A stretch of 64,000 bases of DNA from CAZISM01 sp964541895. Its GTDB lineage: Bacteria; Zhuqueibacterota; Zhuqueibacteria; Residuimicrobiales; Residuimicrobiaceae. Position numbers and translations under genes: made by a program. The stretch spans positions 1-64,000 of the forward strand of contig CAZISM010000004.1 in NCBI GenBank assembly GCA_964541895.1. The letters are read 5' to 3'. Of this stretch, positions 43,492 to 53,426 are shown piece after piece. The notes beneath the pieces are model-generated. The model ran no database searches, was not told where the DNA came from, and saw only the letters and a list, made by a program, of their open reading frames with translations. The number at the start of each line of letters is the position of its first letter. The stretch's first letter is position 1.

Positions 43492-46400
43492 ATGCTCGAT
43501 CGTCTCACGTCCAAAGATTATCGCTTGATAGGGATCGCTGTTGTTGTTTCCCTGCTGTCGCTGTTTGTCATCGTCAACTATTTTTACAAGGCGTTTCCCG
43601 AAGCCTCCATCGAATTCAAGGTTAACCAGAAAGAGTCCAGGATCATTGCCGAGTCCTGGCTGCAGAGGCTTTCTTTGCAGGCCGAGGGCTTTCGTCATGC
43701 CGCCATATTCGATCATGACGATGAGGCGAAAACGTTCCTGGAAAAACAGCTGGGCGCGGAGCAGGCCAATAATCTCATGGGTTCGCAGGTCCGCCTCTGG
43801 CGCTACAGCCACCGCTGGTACAAACCGCTGCAAAAGGAAGAGTATACCCTGCGCATCAGCCCCAAGGGCGAATTCCTGGGATTTTTTCATGAGGTGGCAG
43901 AGGAGCAGGAAGGCGCGCACCTGACGGCCGATTCTGCCAGAGTCGCGGCGCAACTCTTTTTGAGCCAGATCGCCCGAATCGACACCACCGGCCTCGAGTT
44001 TGTTGAACACTCGCAGAACGAACGTCCCAAACGCATGGATCACACCTTTGTCTGGAAACGCAAAGGCTTTGACGTTCAGGACGCCACTTATCGCTATCGG
44101 GTGCAGGTGCAGGGTGCGGAGATCGGCGCCTATTCCGAATTTTTGCACGTGCCGGAAAAGTGGTCGCGCGAGTATGCAAAGCTGCGCGCGAAAAACGAAA
44201 CCACCGGCATGGCCGCCGGCCTGCTGCTATTGCTCACCATCATCGCCATGCTGGTCATGTTCATCGTGCACATCCGTCACCGGGACATCCGCTGGAAAAC
44301 CGCCATTGTGTTCGGCGTCGTGGCTGTGGTGCTCACTCTGCTCAGTTCGCTGAACACTCTGCCCATCGACGAATACAACTTTGCCACCACCGACCCCTAT
44401 TCCAGTTTGCTCACCCGCACGCTGATCATGGATGTGCTGCAGGCGCTGGGCACCGGCCTGTTTATCTTTTTCCTCACCGCCGCGGCCGAGCCGCTGTATC
44501 GCGAACGCTATCCGCACATGCCGTCCCTGACCAACATATTCCGCTGGCGCGGCCTGCGGACCCGACACGCCTTTATGGCCATGGTCATGGGCCTGGGTAT
44601 GATGTTTTTCTTCGGCGCCTACCAGATCATTTTTTACCTGGTATCGAAAAAATTCGGCGGCTGGGCGCCGCAGGATATCCCGTACGACAACATGCTCAAC
44701 ACCGCCTTTCCCTGGGTGTTTGTCGTCTTTATGGGATTTTTGCCCTCGGTGTCGGAAGAGTTCATCTCGCGCATGTTCTCCATTCCCTTCATGGAAAAAT
44801 TTGTCAAAATCCGCTGGCTGGCCATCGTCATACCGGCGTTCATCTGGGGTTTCGGCCACGCCAATTACCCGCAGCAGCCGTTCTACATCCGCGGACTGGA
44901 AGTGGGTCTGGCCGGCGTGCTCATCGGAATCTTTATGCTGCGCTTTGGCATTCTCGCCACCTTGATCTGGCACTATCTGGTGGATGCGTTGTACACGGCG
45001 GTGCTGCTGTTCCGTTCAGGCAATCTCTATTTCATCCTCACCGCCGCAGTCGGTTGCGGCGTGTTGCTGGTGCCGCTCATCGTGGCCATCGTCGCCTATA
45101 TCCGCAAAGGCGGCTTTGAACCCTCTGATCAGCTCACCAACGCCAACGAAGGCGTGCAGCGGGTGGAGGAAACTCTTGCGCCGGCCACACCGGAGCCGGC
45201 GAGCCCGGATTATACGCCGGTGCCCCTCAATCGGTTCGCCTGGGGATTGCTGGCGGCGCTGGCGCTCTGCCTGCTCTATTTCCTGCCGGTGCAAAAAGCG
45301 GGCGACTTTGTCCAGTTCCCCACCGGACCGCAGGAAGCGGAACAGAAAGCGGTGCGATTCCTTCAGGAGAGAGGCTTCAGCAGCGAGGGCTTTGAACGGG
45401 TCACCTTCAGCAGCGAGCGCTTTGATGCCATCACCAGCCGCTATGTGCTGGAAAAAGCCGATATCTCCCGCTTGAATCAGTTGTATGATAAAGAGAGCAA
45501 AGGCAGCCGCTGGGCGGTACGCCTGTTCAAGCCGTTGCAGAAGGAAGAGTACCGGGTGTACCTCGATCCCCGCGATCTGTCGCTGGTCTCGTTCAGTCGC
45601 AGCATCGACGAAGAAGCCGCCGGCGCCACCATTCCCCAGGATTCCGCCCGCGCGCTGGCCGCCGCGTTCGCTCTGCAACAGGGCGTCGACGTCGCCGTCA
45701 TGGACCTGAAAGAGGCCCAGGAAGAAAAACGCAAGAACCGGACCGATCACTCTTTCACCTGGGAAGCCCCGGAAGGGGATCCGCGCAACATCGCCGAGCT
45801 GAAATACCGTTGCAGCATGGAGGTGCAGGGAGATCAGCTGTCGCTGTTCACCACCTTTCCCAAAGTGCCCGAGACCTATCTCCGCGACCGGGAAAAGAAA
45901 ACGCTGGCCAATATTGTTTTGATCGTGCTGCGCATCCTCGTGATCGGCGGGGTGATCGGCCTGATGATCATGCAAATCGTGCAGCGGGTCCGCCAGGGCG
46001 AGATACCCTGGAAAAAGGCGTTGCTGTGGGCGCTTCCCTTTGCGGTGGTGATGCTGGCGGATCGAATGCAGCAATGGCATCAGTTGCTGGCGAATTATCC
46101 CACCTCCATCGCCATGTCGCTGTATCAAACCACGTCGGTGATCGCTCTGGTGATCGCGACCATCGGTTTCTATATCGTGGCCGTTTTTATTCTGGCGCTC
46201 GTTTTCTCCCTCTATCCGCAGGCGAGCGGCTTGCTGCGCGCTACGCACCGCCGCACCTGGGCGTTCGATGCGGTGCTGGCCGGCGTGATCGCGTTTCTGT
46301 TCCAGTTCGGTTTTCGCCGGTTGCGCGATCTGCTCCTCTTCTGGTTCAGCCCGCACGCTGTCATCAGCGGACTGGGGCTGCCGGAGAATATCGATGTGCC

Positions 46401-46839
46401 CATGCCCTGGCTATCGGCATTGACCGGCGGCAGCAGCAGCATGGTGATCGCCGCCGGACTGGCCGGCATTGTCGTCTTTCTCCTGCAGCACTATCTGCCT
46501 AAAAAAGCGTGGTGGGGGCCGCTGGCGCTGCTGGTGGTGGTGGCCTTTGTGCCGACCTCGGTGCGCACGCCGGGGGAGTTTTTCCTCCATGCGCTATTGT
46601 GGGCGGTGTCGATGCTCTGGCTGGTGATCATGGTCCTGGCCTTTGGCCGCCGCAATCTCTGGTTCTATCCGCTGGTGTTTTTTATGACGCTGGTGCTGGG
46701 AGATGCCATCACCTTTATAAAGCAGGATCGCATGGCTCTGGTCACAGACGGCGTTGTTTTGATCGCGGTGACGATGGCGTTGACGCTGTGGTTATTGTGG
46801 CCGGTGTTGAAGAAACGGGGGCAGGAAGTACGGTCTTGA
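43492..46839 (+). CDS. giant internally duplicated CPBP-family membrane protein
   Basis: 1115 aa. Residues 1-300 form a soluble module with a flanking helix (AESWLQRLSLQAEGFRHA, RWYKPLQKEEYTLRISPKGE, DHTFVWKRKGF). Membrane helices with the CPBP intramembrane protease signature follow: PSVSEEFISRMFS (about 422), IPAFIWGFGHANYP and WHYLVDALY. The glutamate pair, Arg and both His are present. After a linker, residues about 610-800 repeat the first module (KAVRFLQERGFSSEGFERVT, RLFKPLQKEEYRVYLDPRDL, TDHSFTWEA) and more helices follow, but the protease motifs are not repeated. ATG 43492 has GGAGGG. Target unknown. Confidence 0.8.
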   Translation: MLDRLTSKDYRLIGIAVVVSLLSLFVIVNYFYKAFPEASIEFKVNQKESRIIAESWLQRLSLQAEGFRHAAIFDHDDEAKTFLEKQLGAEQANNLMGSQVRLWRYSHRWYKPLQKEEYTLRISPKGEFLGFFHEVAEEQEGAHLTADSARVAAQLFLSQIARIDTTGLEFVEHSQNERPKRMDHTFVWKRKGFDVQDATYRYRVQVQGAEIGAYSEFLHVPEKWSREYAKLRAKNETTGMAAGLLLLLTIIAMLVMFIVHIRHRDIRWKTAIVFGVVAVVLTLLSSLNTLPIDEYNFATTDPYSSLLTRTLIMDVLQALGTGLFIFFLTAAAEPLYRERYPHMPSLTNIFRWRGLRTRHAFMAMVMGLGMMFFFGAYQIIFYLVSKKFGGWAPQDIPYDNMLNTAFPWVFVVFMGFLPSVSEEFISRMFSIPFMEKFVKIRWLAIVIPAFIWGFGHANYPQQPFYIRGLEVGLAGVLIGIFMLRFGILATLIWHYLVDALYTAVLLFRSGNLYFILTAAVGCGVLLVPLIVAIVAYIRKGGFEPSDQLTNANEGVQRVEETLAPATPEPASPDYTPVPLNRFAWGLLAALALCLLYFLPVQKAGDFVQFPTGPQEAEQKAVRFLQERGFSSEGFERVTFSSERFDAITSRYVLEKADISRLNQLYDKESKGSRWAVRLFKPLQKEEYRVYLDPRDLSLVSFSRSIDEEAAGATIPQDSARALAAAFALQQGVDVAVMDLKEAQEEKRKNRTDHSFTWEAPEGDPRNIAELKYRCSMEVQGDQLSLFTTFPKVPETYLRDREKKTLANIVLIVLRILVIGGVIGLMIMQIVQRVRQGEIPWKKALLWALPFAVVMLADRMQQWHQLLANYPTSIAMSLYQTTSVIALVIATIGFYIVAVFILALVFSLYPQASGLLRATHRRTWAFDAVLAGVIAFLFQFGFRRLRDLLLFWFSPHAVISGLGLPENIDVPMPWLSALTGGSSSMVIAAGLAGIVVFLLQHYLPKKAWWGPLALLVVVAFVPTSVRTPGEFFLHALLWAVSMLWLVIMVLAFGRRNLWFYPLVFFMTLVLGDAITFIKQDRMALVTDGVVLIAVTMALTLWLLWPVLKKRGQEVRS

Positions 46840-46866
46840 TTTCATAGCTTGAATAAACAGGTTCTA

Positions 46867-46906
46867 AATGTCGGACATCTTCTCAAAGGTGTCCGACATT
46901 TTTTTT
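46867..46906 (+). terminator. rho-independent terminator after the CPBP gene
   Basis: The 11-bp stem AATGTCGGACA pairs with TGTCCGACATT, followed by eight T residues. It ends 7 bp before the convergent L,D-transpeptidase stop. Confidence 0.85.
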
Positions 46907-46912
46907 AATCGC

Positions 46913-48604
46913 TCACCCCTTTGATTGTATCGGCTGCGCGGTCAGCGCGTCCGCCACGCGCTGATCGCGCAGATAGATATCGCGGGCAAAGCGCAGTTGG
47001 CCGTCGCCATTGATCCAGGCGGTCCAATATTGCAGATGGATATTGTAAGGCTGCGGCAGCGCAATAGTGACTTCGCGATTCGACTGCAGGACCCGATGAA
47101 TCGCCTCCGCAGTCCATGACGGCTGGCGGGCCAACAGATGTTGCGCCAGTCGCAGCGGTTCCTGCACGCGAATGCATCCGGAGCTGAACGCCCGCTCCGA
47201 GCGGGCAAAGAGACCACGTGCCGGCGTATCGTGCAGATAGACATCATAATCGTTGTGCAGGACAAATTTCACCCGGCCGAGCGCGTTCTCCTGGCCCGGA
47301 TCCTGACGAAACAGGTATGGCAGATTGTTCCTGTTCAGCTTGTGCCAGTCCACGCTCTGCGGATCCACCGGCGCGCGCGTAATGTCCCAGCTGGGATAGA
47401 TACGAATACCGCGATCGCTCAAATAACGCGGATTGCGACGGATTTCAGGAATCATATCCTGAAGAATAATGCTGACCGGCACGTTCCAGTAGGGATTGAA
47501 CACCACATGGGTCATAACGTCGCTCAACACCGGTGTGCGCCGCGCCGGCTTGCCCACCACCACGTTCATGGTCATGACGATGCTGTCGTGCTCCACCACT
47601 TCCAGTTCAAAGGTCGGTATGTTGACCAGAATATAATACTCTCCCAGATCCCGATAGAGCCATCGCCACCGTTCCAGGTTCACGGTAATCTGCCGGCACC
47701 GCTCTTCGGCCGTCACGTTCATTTCCTGAACCGTGCTCCAGCCGATAACGCCATCCTCTTCCAGTCCGTGCCGCCTTTGAAACTGTTTGACCGATTGGAC
47801 CAGCTGGTCATCGTAAAGCAGCGTGTCGCCGGCGGCCTGCTCTGCCGGCCACTCACCGGTCACGGCCAGCCGTCGCCGCACCTGGCTGATGCGCGGGCTG
47901 TAGGCTCCGGGTTCCAGCTTGGCCACATACTCCACCTGCGGCCAACCGCCGTTGTGCGCATAGCGGCGATAGGTCTCCAGGGCGGAACACAAACGCCGGT
48001 AGGACGGATGCTGAGGCCGCAGATCCAGCAGGCGCTGGCATACCAAACCACGATCAAAGACTTCGGCCAGCAGGTGCACGACGTCGGCGCTGTCGCGGTG
48101 CACATGCCACTCGGCGTCAAAGGTGGCGGGATTGACCCGGCCCGATTGCAGGTGGCTGGCAAACAGCAACAGGGCGTCGCTGAGCAGAATATCCAGATCC
48201 GCCAATTCATCCGCCGACCACAGCGGTTCGTTGCGCTGCCGCTGCCGCGGCTGGCGCAGTTGCCGCAATTGCTCGAGATGATAGACGTTGCCGGACAATC
48301 CTTCTTCCTCCGCCTCGGAGAGATGGTGGATCATCGAATCCACGCACGGTTTCAGGCGGCCGTTCACACTCCAGCCCGGCTCAAACTGACGCTCGCGATA
48401 CAACGTCCGCAGGGCGCTAAAGGTGAAAATTTGTTCGCCGCGTATCCGGTGCATGCTGCTGTCCGCTCGCTGCAATCTTGTCTGCAGGCTCGCCTGCACG
48501 GGCACGGTGACCATCGGACGGCTGCAGGCAAGAAACCCGACAACCACAACGACGGGCCATAGCCACGGCCGGTCCACGCGTATCTGTGATGCTGAGGTGG
48601 ACAT
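46913..48604 (-). CDS. L,D-transpeptidase (YcbB/LdtD-like), lipoprotein
   Basis: 563 aa periplasmic enzyme making L,D-crosslinks in peptidoglycan or attaching proteins to it. The signal ends in a lipobox (VGFLACS, Cys about 27). A large N-terminal scaffold region includes a peptidoglycan-binding-like stretch (LVQSVKQFQRRHGLEEDGVI, about 285). The YkuD domain has YILVNIPTFELEVVEHDSIV, VVVGKPARRTPVLSDVMTHV and the catalytic block FSSGCIRVQEPLRLA (Cys about 474) preceded by HDTPARGLF (His). The GGGAG site is well spaced. The order and size fit the YcbB subfamily. A long plus-strand frame over it is a shadow. Confidence 0.87.
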   Translation of the reverse strand: MSTSASQIRVDRPWLWPVVVVVGFLACSRPMVTVPVQASLQTRLQRADSSMHRIRGEQIFTFSALRTLYRERQFEPGWSVNGRLKPCVDSMIHHLSEAEEEGLSGNVYHLEQLRQLRQPRQRQRNEPLWSADELADLDILLSDALLLFASHLQSGRVNPATFDAEWHVHRDSADVVHLLAEVFDRGLVCQRLLDLRPQHPSYRRLCSALETYRRYAHNGGWPQVEYVAKLEPGAYSPRISQVRRRLAVTGEWPAEQAAGDTLLYDDQLVQSVKQFQRRHGLEEDGVIGWSTVQEMNVTAEERCRQITVNLERWRWLYRDLGEYYILVNIPTFELEVVEHDSIVMTMNVVVGKPARRTPVLSDVMTHVVFNPYWNVPVSIILQDMIPEIRRNPRYLSDRGIRIYPSWDITRAPVDPQSVDWHKLNRNNLPYLFRQDPGQENALGRVKFVLHNDYDVYLHDTPARGLFARSERAFSSGCIRVQEPLRLAQHLLARQPSWTAEAIHRVLQSNREVTIALPQPYNIHLQYWTAWINGDGQLRFARDIYLRDQRVADALTAQPIQSKG

Positions 48605-48628
48605 GATCTCCCTGGGTTATGAATAGAC

Positions 48629-49381
48629 CTACCGGAATAGGATGCCGTTAAGAAGGATCTGCGTCACCACCGGATTTTCAAAATCGTTGTTCTTGTGACC
48701 GAACATGAAAAAGAACACCGAGCCGTTGCCGCATTGTTTCAGCCAGGCGGCGCGGTCCTGGATAAACCAGCGACCGGTCTCCACATCGAAATAGCGAAAG
48801 CCGCAAAGAATCGTCCGGTCGCGATCATCCAGCAGAATATGGTTGAGGTAGACCTCGGTATGGGTCAACGTGACCGCAGGCAGGGTCCGGCTGTTATAGG
48901 CCGCAGTCTCTGGCCAGCGCACCTGCTGCGAGGTGATGGGGTGTTTGGGCTGCAGATTCACCAGCTGCAGATCGACCGGTTCGCGGTAGGCATACCCTCC
49001 CTGCAGCAGCGGTTTGGCTTCCAGTCGGATCTTGAGAAAATCGAACCAGTTCGCATTGGCGCGTTTGCCGCTGCTGATCGAGTGGTGCAGCACCACGAGT
49101 CGACCGCCTGTATTGGCATAGTCCATCACCGCCTGTTCGGTCTTTTCGTAGAGACGGAAATGGAGATAGAGAACCACGGCGGCATAGGCGGACAGATCGG
49201 CGGGCAGCTGTTCCTGATTGACCATCGTCACCTTATGGCCGCCCTGATGGGTCAGCACGTCGGCCAGCACCTGCATTTGCGGCAGCTCGTCTTTGATGAT
49301 GAGAACGTCGACGGCCTGCAGAGGGCCGCTGATCAGCGACAGCAGCAGCAACAGCCCGAACCAATTACCTCGGTTATTCAT
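48629..49381 (-). CDS. exported ThuA-like protein
   Basis: 250 aa with a signal peptide (WFGLLLLLSLISGPLQA). The flavodoxin-like class I glutamine-amidotransferase fold of ThuA proteins is seen in VDVLIIKDELPQMQVLADVL, VVLYLHFRLYEKTEQAVMDY, GGRLVVLHHSISSGKRANAN and GSVFFFMFGHKNNDF. ThuA-like domains are abundant in FCB and planctomycete genomes and are linked to carbohydrate use, but their chemistry is not established. It sits between an L,D-transpeptidase (25 bp) and GH92 (74 bp), all on the minus strand, so the three may be co-transcribed. Confidence 0.68.
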   Translation of the reverse strand: MNNRGNWFGLLLLLSLISGPLQAVDVLIIKDELPQMQVLADVLTHQGGHKVTMVNQEQLPADLSAYAAVVLYLHFRLYEKTEQAVMDYANTGGRLVVLHHSISSGKRANANWFDFLKIRLEAKPLLQGGYAYREPVDLQLVNLQPKHPITSQQVRWPETAAYNSRTLPAVTLTHTEVYLNHILLDDRDRTILCGFRYFDVETGRWFIQDRAAWLKQCGNGSVFFFMFGHKNNDFENPVVTQILLNGILFR

Positions 49382-49454
49382 GATAACGCTCCAGGTTGAT
49401 ATATGGAAGGCTTTGTTTGTTTCGGCTTGTCCGCGTCAAGCCTCTGTGACGCAC

Positions 49455-51707
49455 TTATCTGCGGTTGTGCATGGAAAAAGGCGCCGCTTCCGGACCCACG
49501 CCCCAGGCGGTGTTGGGCGTGTCCGACATGTTAAATGAGAGGGTGCCGCCCTCCATGATGGTCTGATGGGTAATATAGGTTTTGTCAAACGTGCGGCCGT
49601 TGAGTCCTGCATTATCGATGTATACATTTTCAGGGCTGTTGTTATTCCCCAGGATGACAAATTGTTTGCCGTTGGGAAGATGCAGAGTCACTTTGCTAAA
49701 CAGCGGACTGCCGATCACATAGGACGGTTCACCGGGACACACCGGATAAAATCCCATGGCTGAGAAGAGATACCATGCCGACATCTGGCCGTTGTCCTCA
49801 TCGCCGCACAATCCGTCCGGGCCGGGGCCATAGAGCGTGGACACGGCATGGCGCACCCACTTTTGGCTTTTCCAGGGCTGGCCGGCATAATTGTACAGAT
49901 AGAGCACGTGATGCACCGGTTGATTGCCGTGCGCATACTGGCCCATGTTGCAGGCCACCATCTCGGTCATTTCATGGATCTCGCGTTTATAGTGTCCAAC
50001 GGAAAATTTAGGCGGCAGCGTGAACATGCTGTCCAGTTTGGTGCAAAAGGCGTCGCGGCCGCCCATGAGGTTGATCAATCCCTGCACGTTGTGCAGGACC
50101 GACCAGGTGTAATGCCAGGCGCTGCCTTCGGTAAAGGGACTGCCCCATTCAAAGGGATCGAAATTGGGCTTCCAGGAGCCGTCGGCCAGGCGACCGCGCA
50201 TAAAGCCGACCTGCGGATCCCAGACCTTTATGTAGTTGAGCGCCCTGGAGCTGAAATATCTGGCGTCCTCCGATTTGCCCAGTTCCCTGGCCATCTGGGC
50301 GATGCAAAAATCGTCATAGGCGAACTCGAGCGTGCGCGCGGTTGCTTCTTTGGTTTTGTCGCACGCCACATAACCCAATTCCATATACTCCGGCAAACCA
50401 ACGCGGCCGCGGCCGCCCCAATCGGTGGGCACGGTCGCGTCCTTGATCATCGCCTGCCAGGCCGCTTCCACGTCAAAATCGCGGATGCCCTTCAGATAAG
50501 CGTCGGCCACCAGCGACTCCACATGGGTGCCGATCATGCAATCGCGATAGCCCGGGCTGGTCCATTTGGGAAACCAGCCGCCCTCTTTGTAGGCATTGAT
50601 CCAGCCGCGGATGATCTCGGCATCGCGATCCGGATGGAGCAGAGTAAAGAACGGATACACGGCGCGAAAGGTATCCCAAAAGCCGTTATCGGCATACATT
50701 TCGCCGGCATGCACCTTGCCGTCATAGGGGCTGAAATGGACCATGTTGTTGCCGGCATCAAACTCGTACCAGATGCGGGGAAAGAGCAAGGCCCGGTAGA
50801 GCGCGGTGTAAAAGGTGACACGCTGCGCCGGCGTAGCGCCTTCGATCTCGATTCGGCGCATCTCTTTTTCCCAGATCTCTTTGGCTTCCTGGCGGGTCTG
50901 CTCAAACGTGCGCTTGCCGATTTCCGTCGCCAGGTTGCGCTCTGCCTGTTCCTGCGAAATAAACGAAGTGGCGATGCGCATGGTGACCGTCACCGGTCCC
51001 TGGAACTGCAGATAGGCGCCGGCCTCTTCTGCAGACAGCTCCTTGACCTCAGGCTGGGTTTGAGTTCCCTGCCAGACGCCACAGGTTTTGAACGGTTGAT
51101 CCAGGTAGACGACAAAGTAGCAGGCAAAATTTTCCGGCACCCCGCCTTCGTTGGCGCGGGTAAAGCCGACAATCTTTTTTTCTTCCGGAATTATTTTTAC
51201 ATAGGCGCCTTTGGGATGGGCGTGCAGCAGCAGCCAGGCGTTGCCGGGCTGTGAAAACGTAATCCGGCTTTGCATGGCGCGGATCGTGGGCGTCATCTCG
51301 ACGCGGATGTTGTGCTTGTCCAGCTTGACCGAATAATAGTATGGCCGGGCCTCTTCGTTACGATGATCAAAGGTGGAGGCGCGCTGCTGCCAATCGGTCT
51401 TTAGCTCACCGGCTATGGGCATAAAGGAAAAATCGCCGTAATCGCCGATCCAGGGACTGGGCTGATGGGTGGCGCGAAAGGCGTGAATGGCTTCCGCCTT
51501 GTAGGTGTAGAGCCAGCTGTTGCCGGGTTGGCCGGTTTGCGGGGTCCAGAAATTCATCGCGAACGGCAACGCCAGGGCCGGGTAATTGTTGCCGTGCGAA
51601 AAGGCCGGCGACGAATCGGATCCGATAAGCGGATTGACGTAATCGACCAGCGCCGCCGGTTGCGACCACGCCGATGTTAAAGCCAAAAGAACGATCAGGT
51701 ATTTCAT
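49455..51707 (-). CDS. GH92 alpha-1,2-mannosidase, exported
   Basis: 750 aa calcium-dependent exo-mannosidase. A signal peptide (YLIVLLALTSAWSQ) is followed by the family start VDYVNPLIGSDSSPAFSHGN and THQPSPWIGDYGDF. The catalytic (alpha/alpha)6 part has VHAGEMYADNGFWDTFRAVY, HPDRDAEIIRGWINAYKEGG, TNDWGGRGRVGLPEY-like blocks, and CGDEDNGQMSAWYLFSAMGF YPVCPGEP with the general acid and base. I start at ATG 51707 with GGGAG 10 bases away; the frame is open upstream but has no better start. The enzyme trims mannose side chains; substrate is family inference. Confidence 0.9.
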   Translation of the reverse strand: MKYLIVLLALTSAWSQPAALVDYVNPLIGSDSSPAFSHGNNYPALALPFAMNFWTPQTGQPGNSWLYTYKAEAIHAFRATHQPSPWIGDYGDFSFMPIAGELKTDWQQRASTFDHRNEEARPYYYSVKLDKHNIRVEMTPTIRAMQSRITFSQPGNAWLLLHAHPKGAYVKIIPEEKKIVGFTRANEGGVPENFACYFVVYLDQPFKTCGVWQGTQTQPEVKELSAEEAGAYLQFQGPVTVTMRIATSFISQEQAERNLATEIGKRTFEQTRQEAKEIWEKEMRRIEIEGATPAQRVTFYTALYRALLFPRIWYEFDAGNNMVHFSPYDGKVHAGEMYADNGFWDTFRAVYPFFTLLHPDRDAEIIRGWINAYKEGGWFPKWTSPGYRDCMIGTHVESLVADAYLKGIRDFDVEAAWQAMIKDATVPTDWGGRGRVGLPEYMELGYVACDKTKEATARTLEFAYDDFCIAQMARELGKSEDARYFSSRALNYIKVWDPQVGFMRGRLADGSWKPNFDPFEWGSPFTEGSAWHYTWSVLHNVQGLINLMGGRDAFCTKLDSMFTLPPKFSVGHYKREIHEMTEMVACNMGQYAHGNQPVHHVLYLYNYAGQPWKSQKWVRHAVSTLYGPGPDGLCGDEDNGQMSAWYLFSAMGFYPVCPGEPSYVIGSPLFSKVTLHLPNGKQFVILGNNNSPENVYIDNAGLNGRTFDKTYITHQTIMEGGTLSFNMSDTPNTAWGVGPEAAPFSMHNRR

Positions 51708-51777
51708 GCGCTGCTCCCAAAAAATCCGTTTGTAGAATATGGCGAATTGTCCTATTTTTAAAAAAAGCGGAGGTCTC

Positions 51778-52083
51778 ATGCATATCGTACATGTGTTCAT
51801 CAAAGTAAAGCAGGATATGGTGGAAGCGTTTATACAGGCCACCATCGACAATGCCGACCACAGTCGCAAAGAAGCGGGCATCGCCCGATTCGATGTCATT
51901 CAACAGAGCGACGACCCCACCCGGTTTTGCCTGGTGGAGGTATATCGCACACCGCAAGCGCCGGCTCTTCACAAAGAAACAGCGCACTATAAAAGATGGG
52001 CGGAGACGGTCACCGACATGATGGCCGAGCCGCGCAGTCGAATTGTTTTCACCAATGTCTTCCCCACCGACACGGAGTGGTGA
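51778..52083 (+). CDS. antibiotic-biosynthesis-monooxygenase-fold protein (YgiN/LsrG-like)
   Basis: 101 aa cytoplasmic protein with one ferredoxin-like ABM domain: MHIVHVFIKVKQDMVEAFIQ, ARFDVIQQSDDPTRFCLVEV and HKETAHYKRWAETVTDMM. The TAHYKRW block is common in LsrG/YgiN proteins, which act on quinols or phospho-AI-2 adducts as dimers. The exact reaction is unknown. AGCGGAGG lies 6 bases before the ATG. It diverges from GH92 and converges with proA. Confidence 0.82.
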   Translation: MHIVHVFIKVKQDMVEAFIQATIDNADHSRKEAGIARFDVIQQSDDPTRFCLVEVYRTPQAPALHKETAHYKRWAETVTDMMAEPRSRIVFTNVFPTDTEW

Positions 52084-52095
52084 GGCGGGCGCCTG

Positions 52096-53355
52096 CTAGT
52101 CGCGCAGGTGGCCCTGGCCGTAGGCCACCCACTTGTAGCTGGTGAGTTCGTTGATGCCGACCGGGCCGCGGGCGTGCAGCTTGTCCGTGCTGATGCCGAC
52201 TACGGCGCCCATGCCATAGTCGCCGCCGCCGGACAACCGCGTAGAGGCGTTCACCATGATCGAGCCGGAATCGACGGCAGCGACAAAGCGCTGCACCAGC
52301 GCCATGTTTTGCGAAACGATGCCATCGGTGTGGCCTGAGCCGTACGTATTGATATGCGCAATAGCCTCTTCAGCGTCCTTGACCACGCGAATAGAAAGCA
52401 CCGGCGCCAGATATTCCGTGTGCCAGTCCTCTTCCGTGGCCGGTGTAATATCGGGAAAGAAGGCGCGTGTTTTGTCGCAACCACGCAACTCTACATGGCG
52501 CTCGCGTAACGCGCGCACGAGCGGCGGCAGCAGTCGCGCCGCGGCGTTGGCATCCACCAAAAGGGTTTCGAGCGCGTTGCACACCTCCACCCGCTGCAGC
52601 TTGGAATTCACACTCAGGGCGATGGCGCTCTCTTCCGGCGCATCCTCTGCCAGATAGAGGTGACAGATCCCTTCGTAATGTTTGATCACCGGAATGCGGG
52701 TGCCCTCTGCTACGGCTTTGATCAGGTTCTTGCCGCCCCGCGGAATCAGCACGTCGATATAGTCATCCATTTTCAGCATCGCCTCCACCGCCTCGTGGCC
52801 GGGAATGCGGATGATCTGCAGCGCATGTGGCGGGATGCCGTTTTCCTGCAGCGCCGCGGACATGGCATCGGCCAGCACCAGATTGCTGGCCAGCGATTCG
52901 GAACCGCCACGCAGGATCACGGCGTTGCCGCTTTTCAGGCACACCGCCGCGGCGTCGGTGGTGACATTGGGTCGGGCTTCGTAGATAATACCGATCACGC
53001 CGATGGGCACGCTGATCTTTTGCACCACCAGACCGTTGGGGCGAGTATGGCCTTCGAGGATGCGTCCCAGCGGATCGGGCAGTTCGGCCACCTCCTGCAA
53101 CCGCTCCAGCATATAGTTGAAAATTTTTTCCGTGATCAGCAGCCGTTTCACCATCGCCTCCGTTTGCCCGGCACGGCGGGCTGCCGCCACGTCAGCGGCA
53201 TTGGCTTCCAGCAATGCGTCTTTGACCGAAAGCAGTTTGTTCGGCATGGCGGCCAGGGCGTTCTGGCGCTGCGCTCCCGACAGGGTGGCGAGGATGCGGG
53301 CGGCGTTTTTTGCCGCCTGGCCCATAATGGTCAAGGTATTGGTTTCACGGGTCAT
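52096..53355 (-). CDS. proA: gamma-glutamyl phosphate reductase
   Basis: Second step of proline synthesis: reduces glutamyl 5-phosphate to the semialdehyde with NADPH. 419 aa, normal length. Motifs are PIGVIGIIYEARPNVTTDAA, KSGNAVILRGGSE, the catalytic Cys in LQRVEVCNALETLLVDANAA, and the C-terminus GGGDYGMGAVVGISTDKLHA followed by RGPVGINELTSYKWV. No proB neighbour is present. The ATG at 53355 is supported by the start of alignable sequence; the ribosome site (AAGAG) is modest. The downstream gene converges 12 bp away. Confidence 0.94.
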   Translation of the reverse strand: MTRETNTLTIMGQAAKNAARILATLSGAQRQNALAAMPNKLLSVKDALLEANAADVAAARRAGQTEAMVKRLLITEKIFNYMLERLQEVAELPDPLGRILEGHTRPNGLVVQKISVPIGVIGIIYEARPNVTTDAAAVCLKSGNAVILRGGSESLASNLVLADAMSAALQENGIPPHALQIIRIPGHEAVEAMLKMDDYIDVLIPRGGKNLIKAVAEGTRIPVIKHYEGICHLYLAEDAPEESAIALSVNSKLQRVEVCNALETLLVDANAAARLLPPLVRALRERHVELRGCDKTRAFFPDITPATEEDWHTEYLAPVLSIRVVKDAEEAIAHINTYGSGHTDGIVSQNMALVQRFVAAVDSGSIMVNASTRLSGGGDYGMGAVVGISTDKLHARGPVGINELTSYKWVAYGQGHLRD

Positions 53356-53426
53356 CGTTTATCACTCTTTCGTCATGTTTCGTGCCAGGGTTCAGAAGGA
53401 AAATATAGTGAATATTTCAAAATAAA

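Noticed and set aside
39604..51254. Long antisense open frames: 39604-40587 (minus), 40505-41821 (minus), 42011-43351 (minus), 45016-46356 (minus), 47138-48562 (plus) and 49848-51254 (plus)
   Set aside because: They lie opposite strongly supported genes with conserved motifs. Their composition is typical of the antisense of G+C-rich coding DNA, and none shows domain-like motifs.
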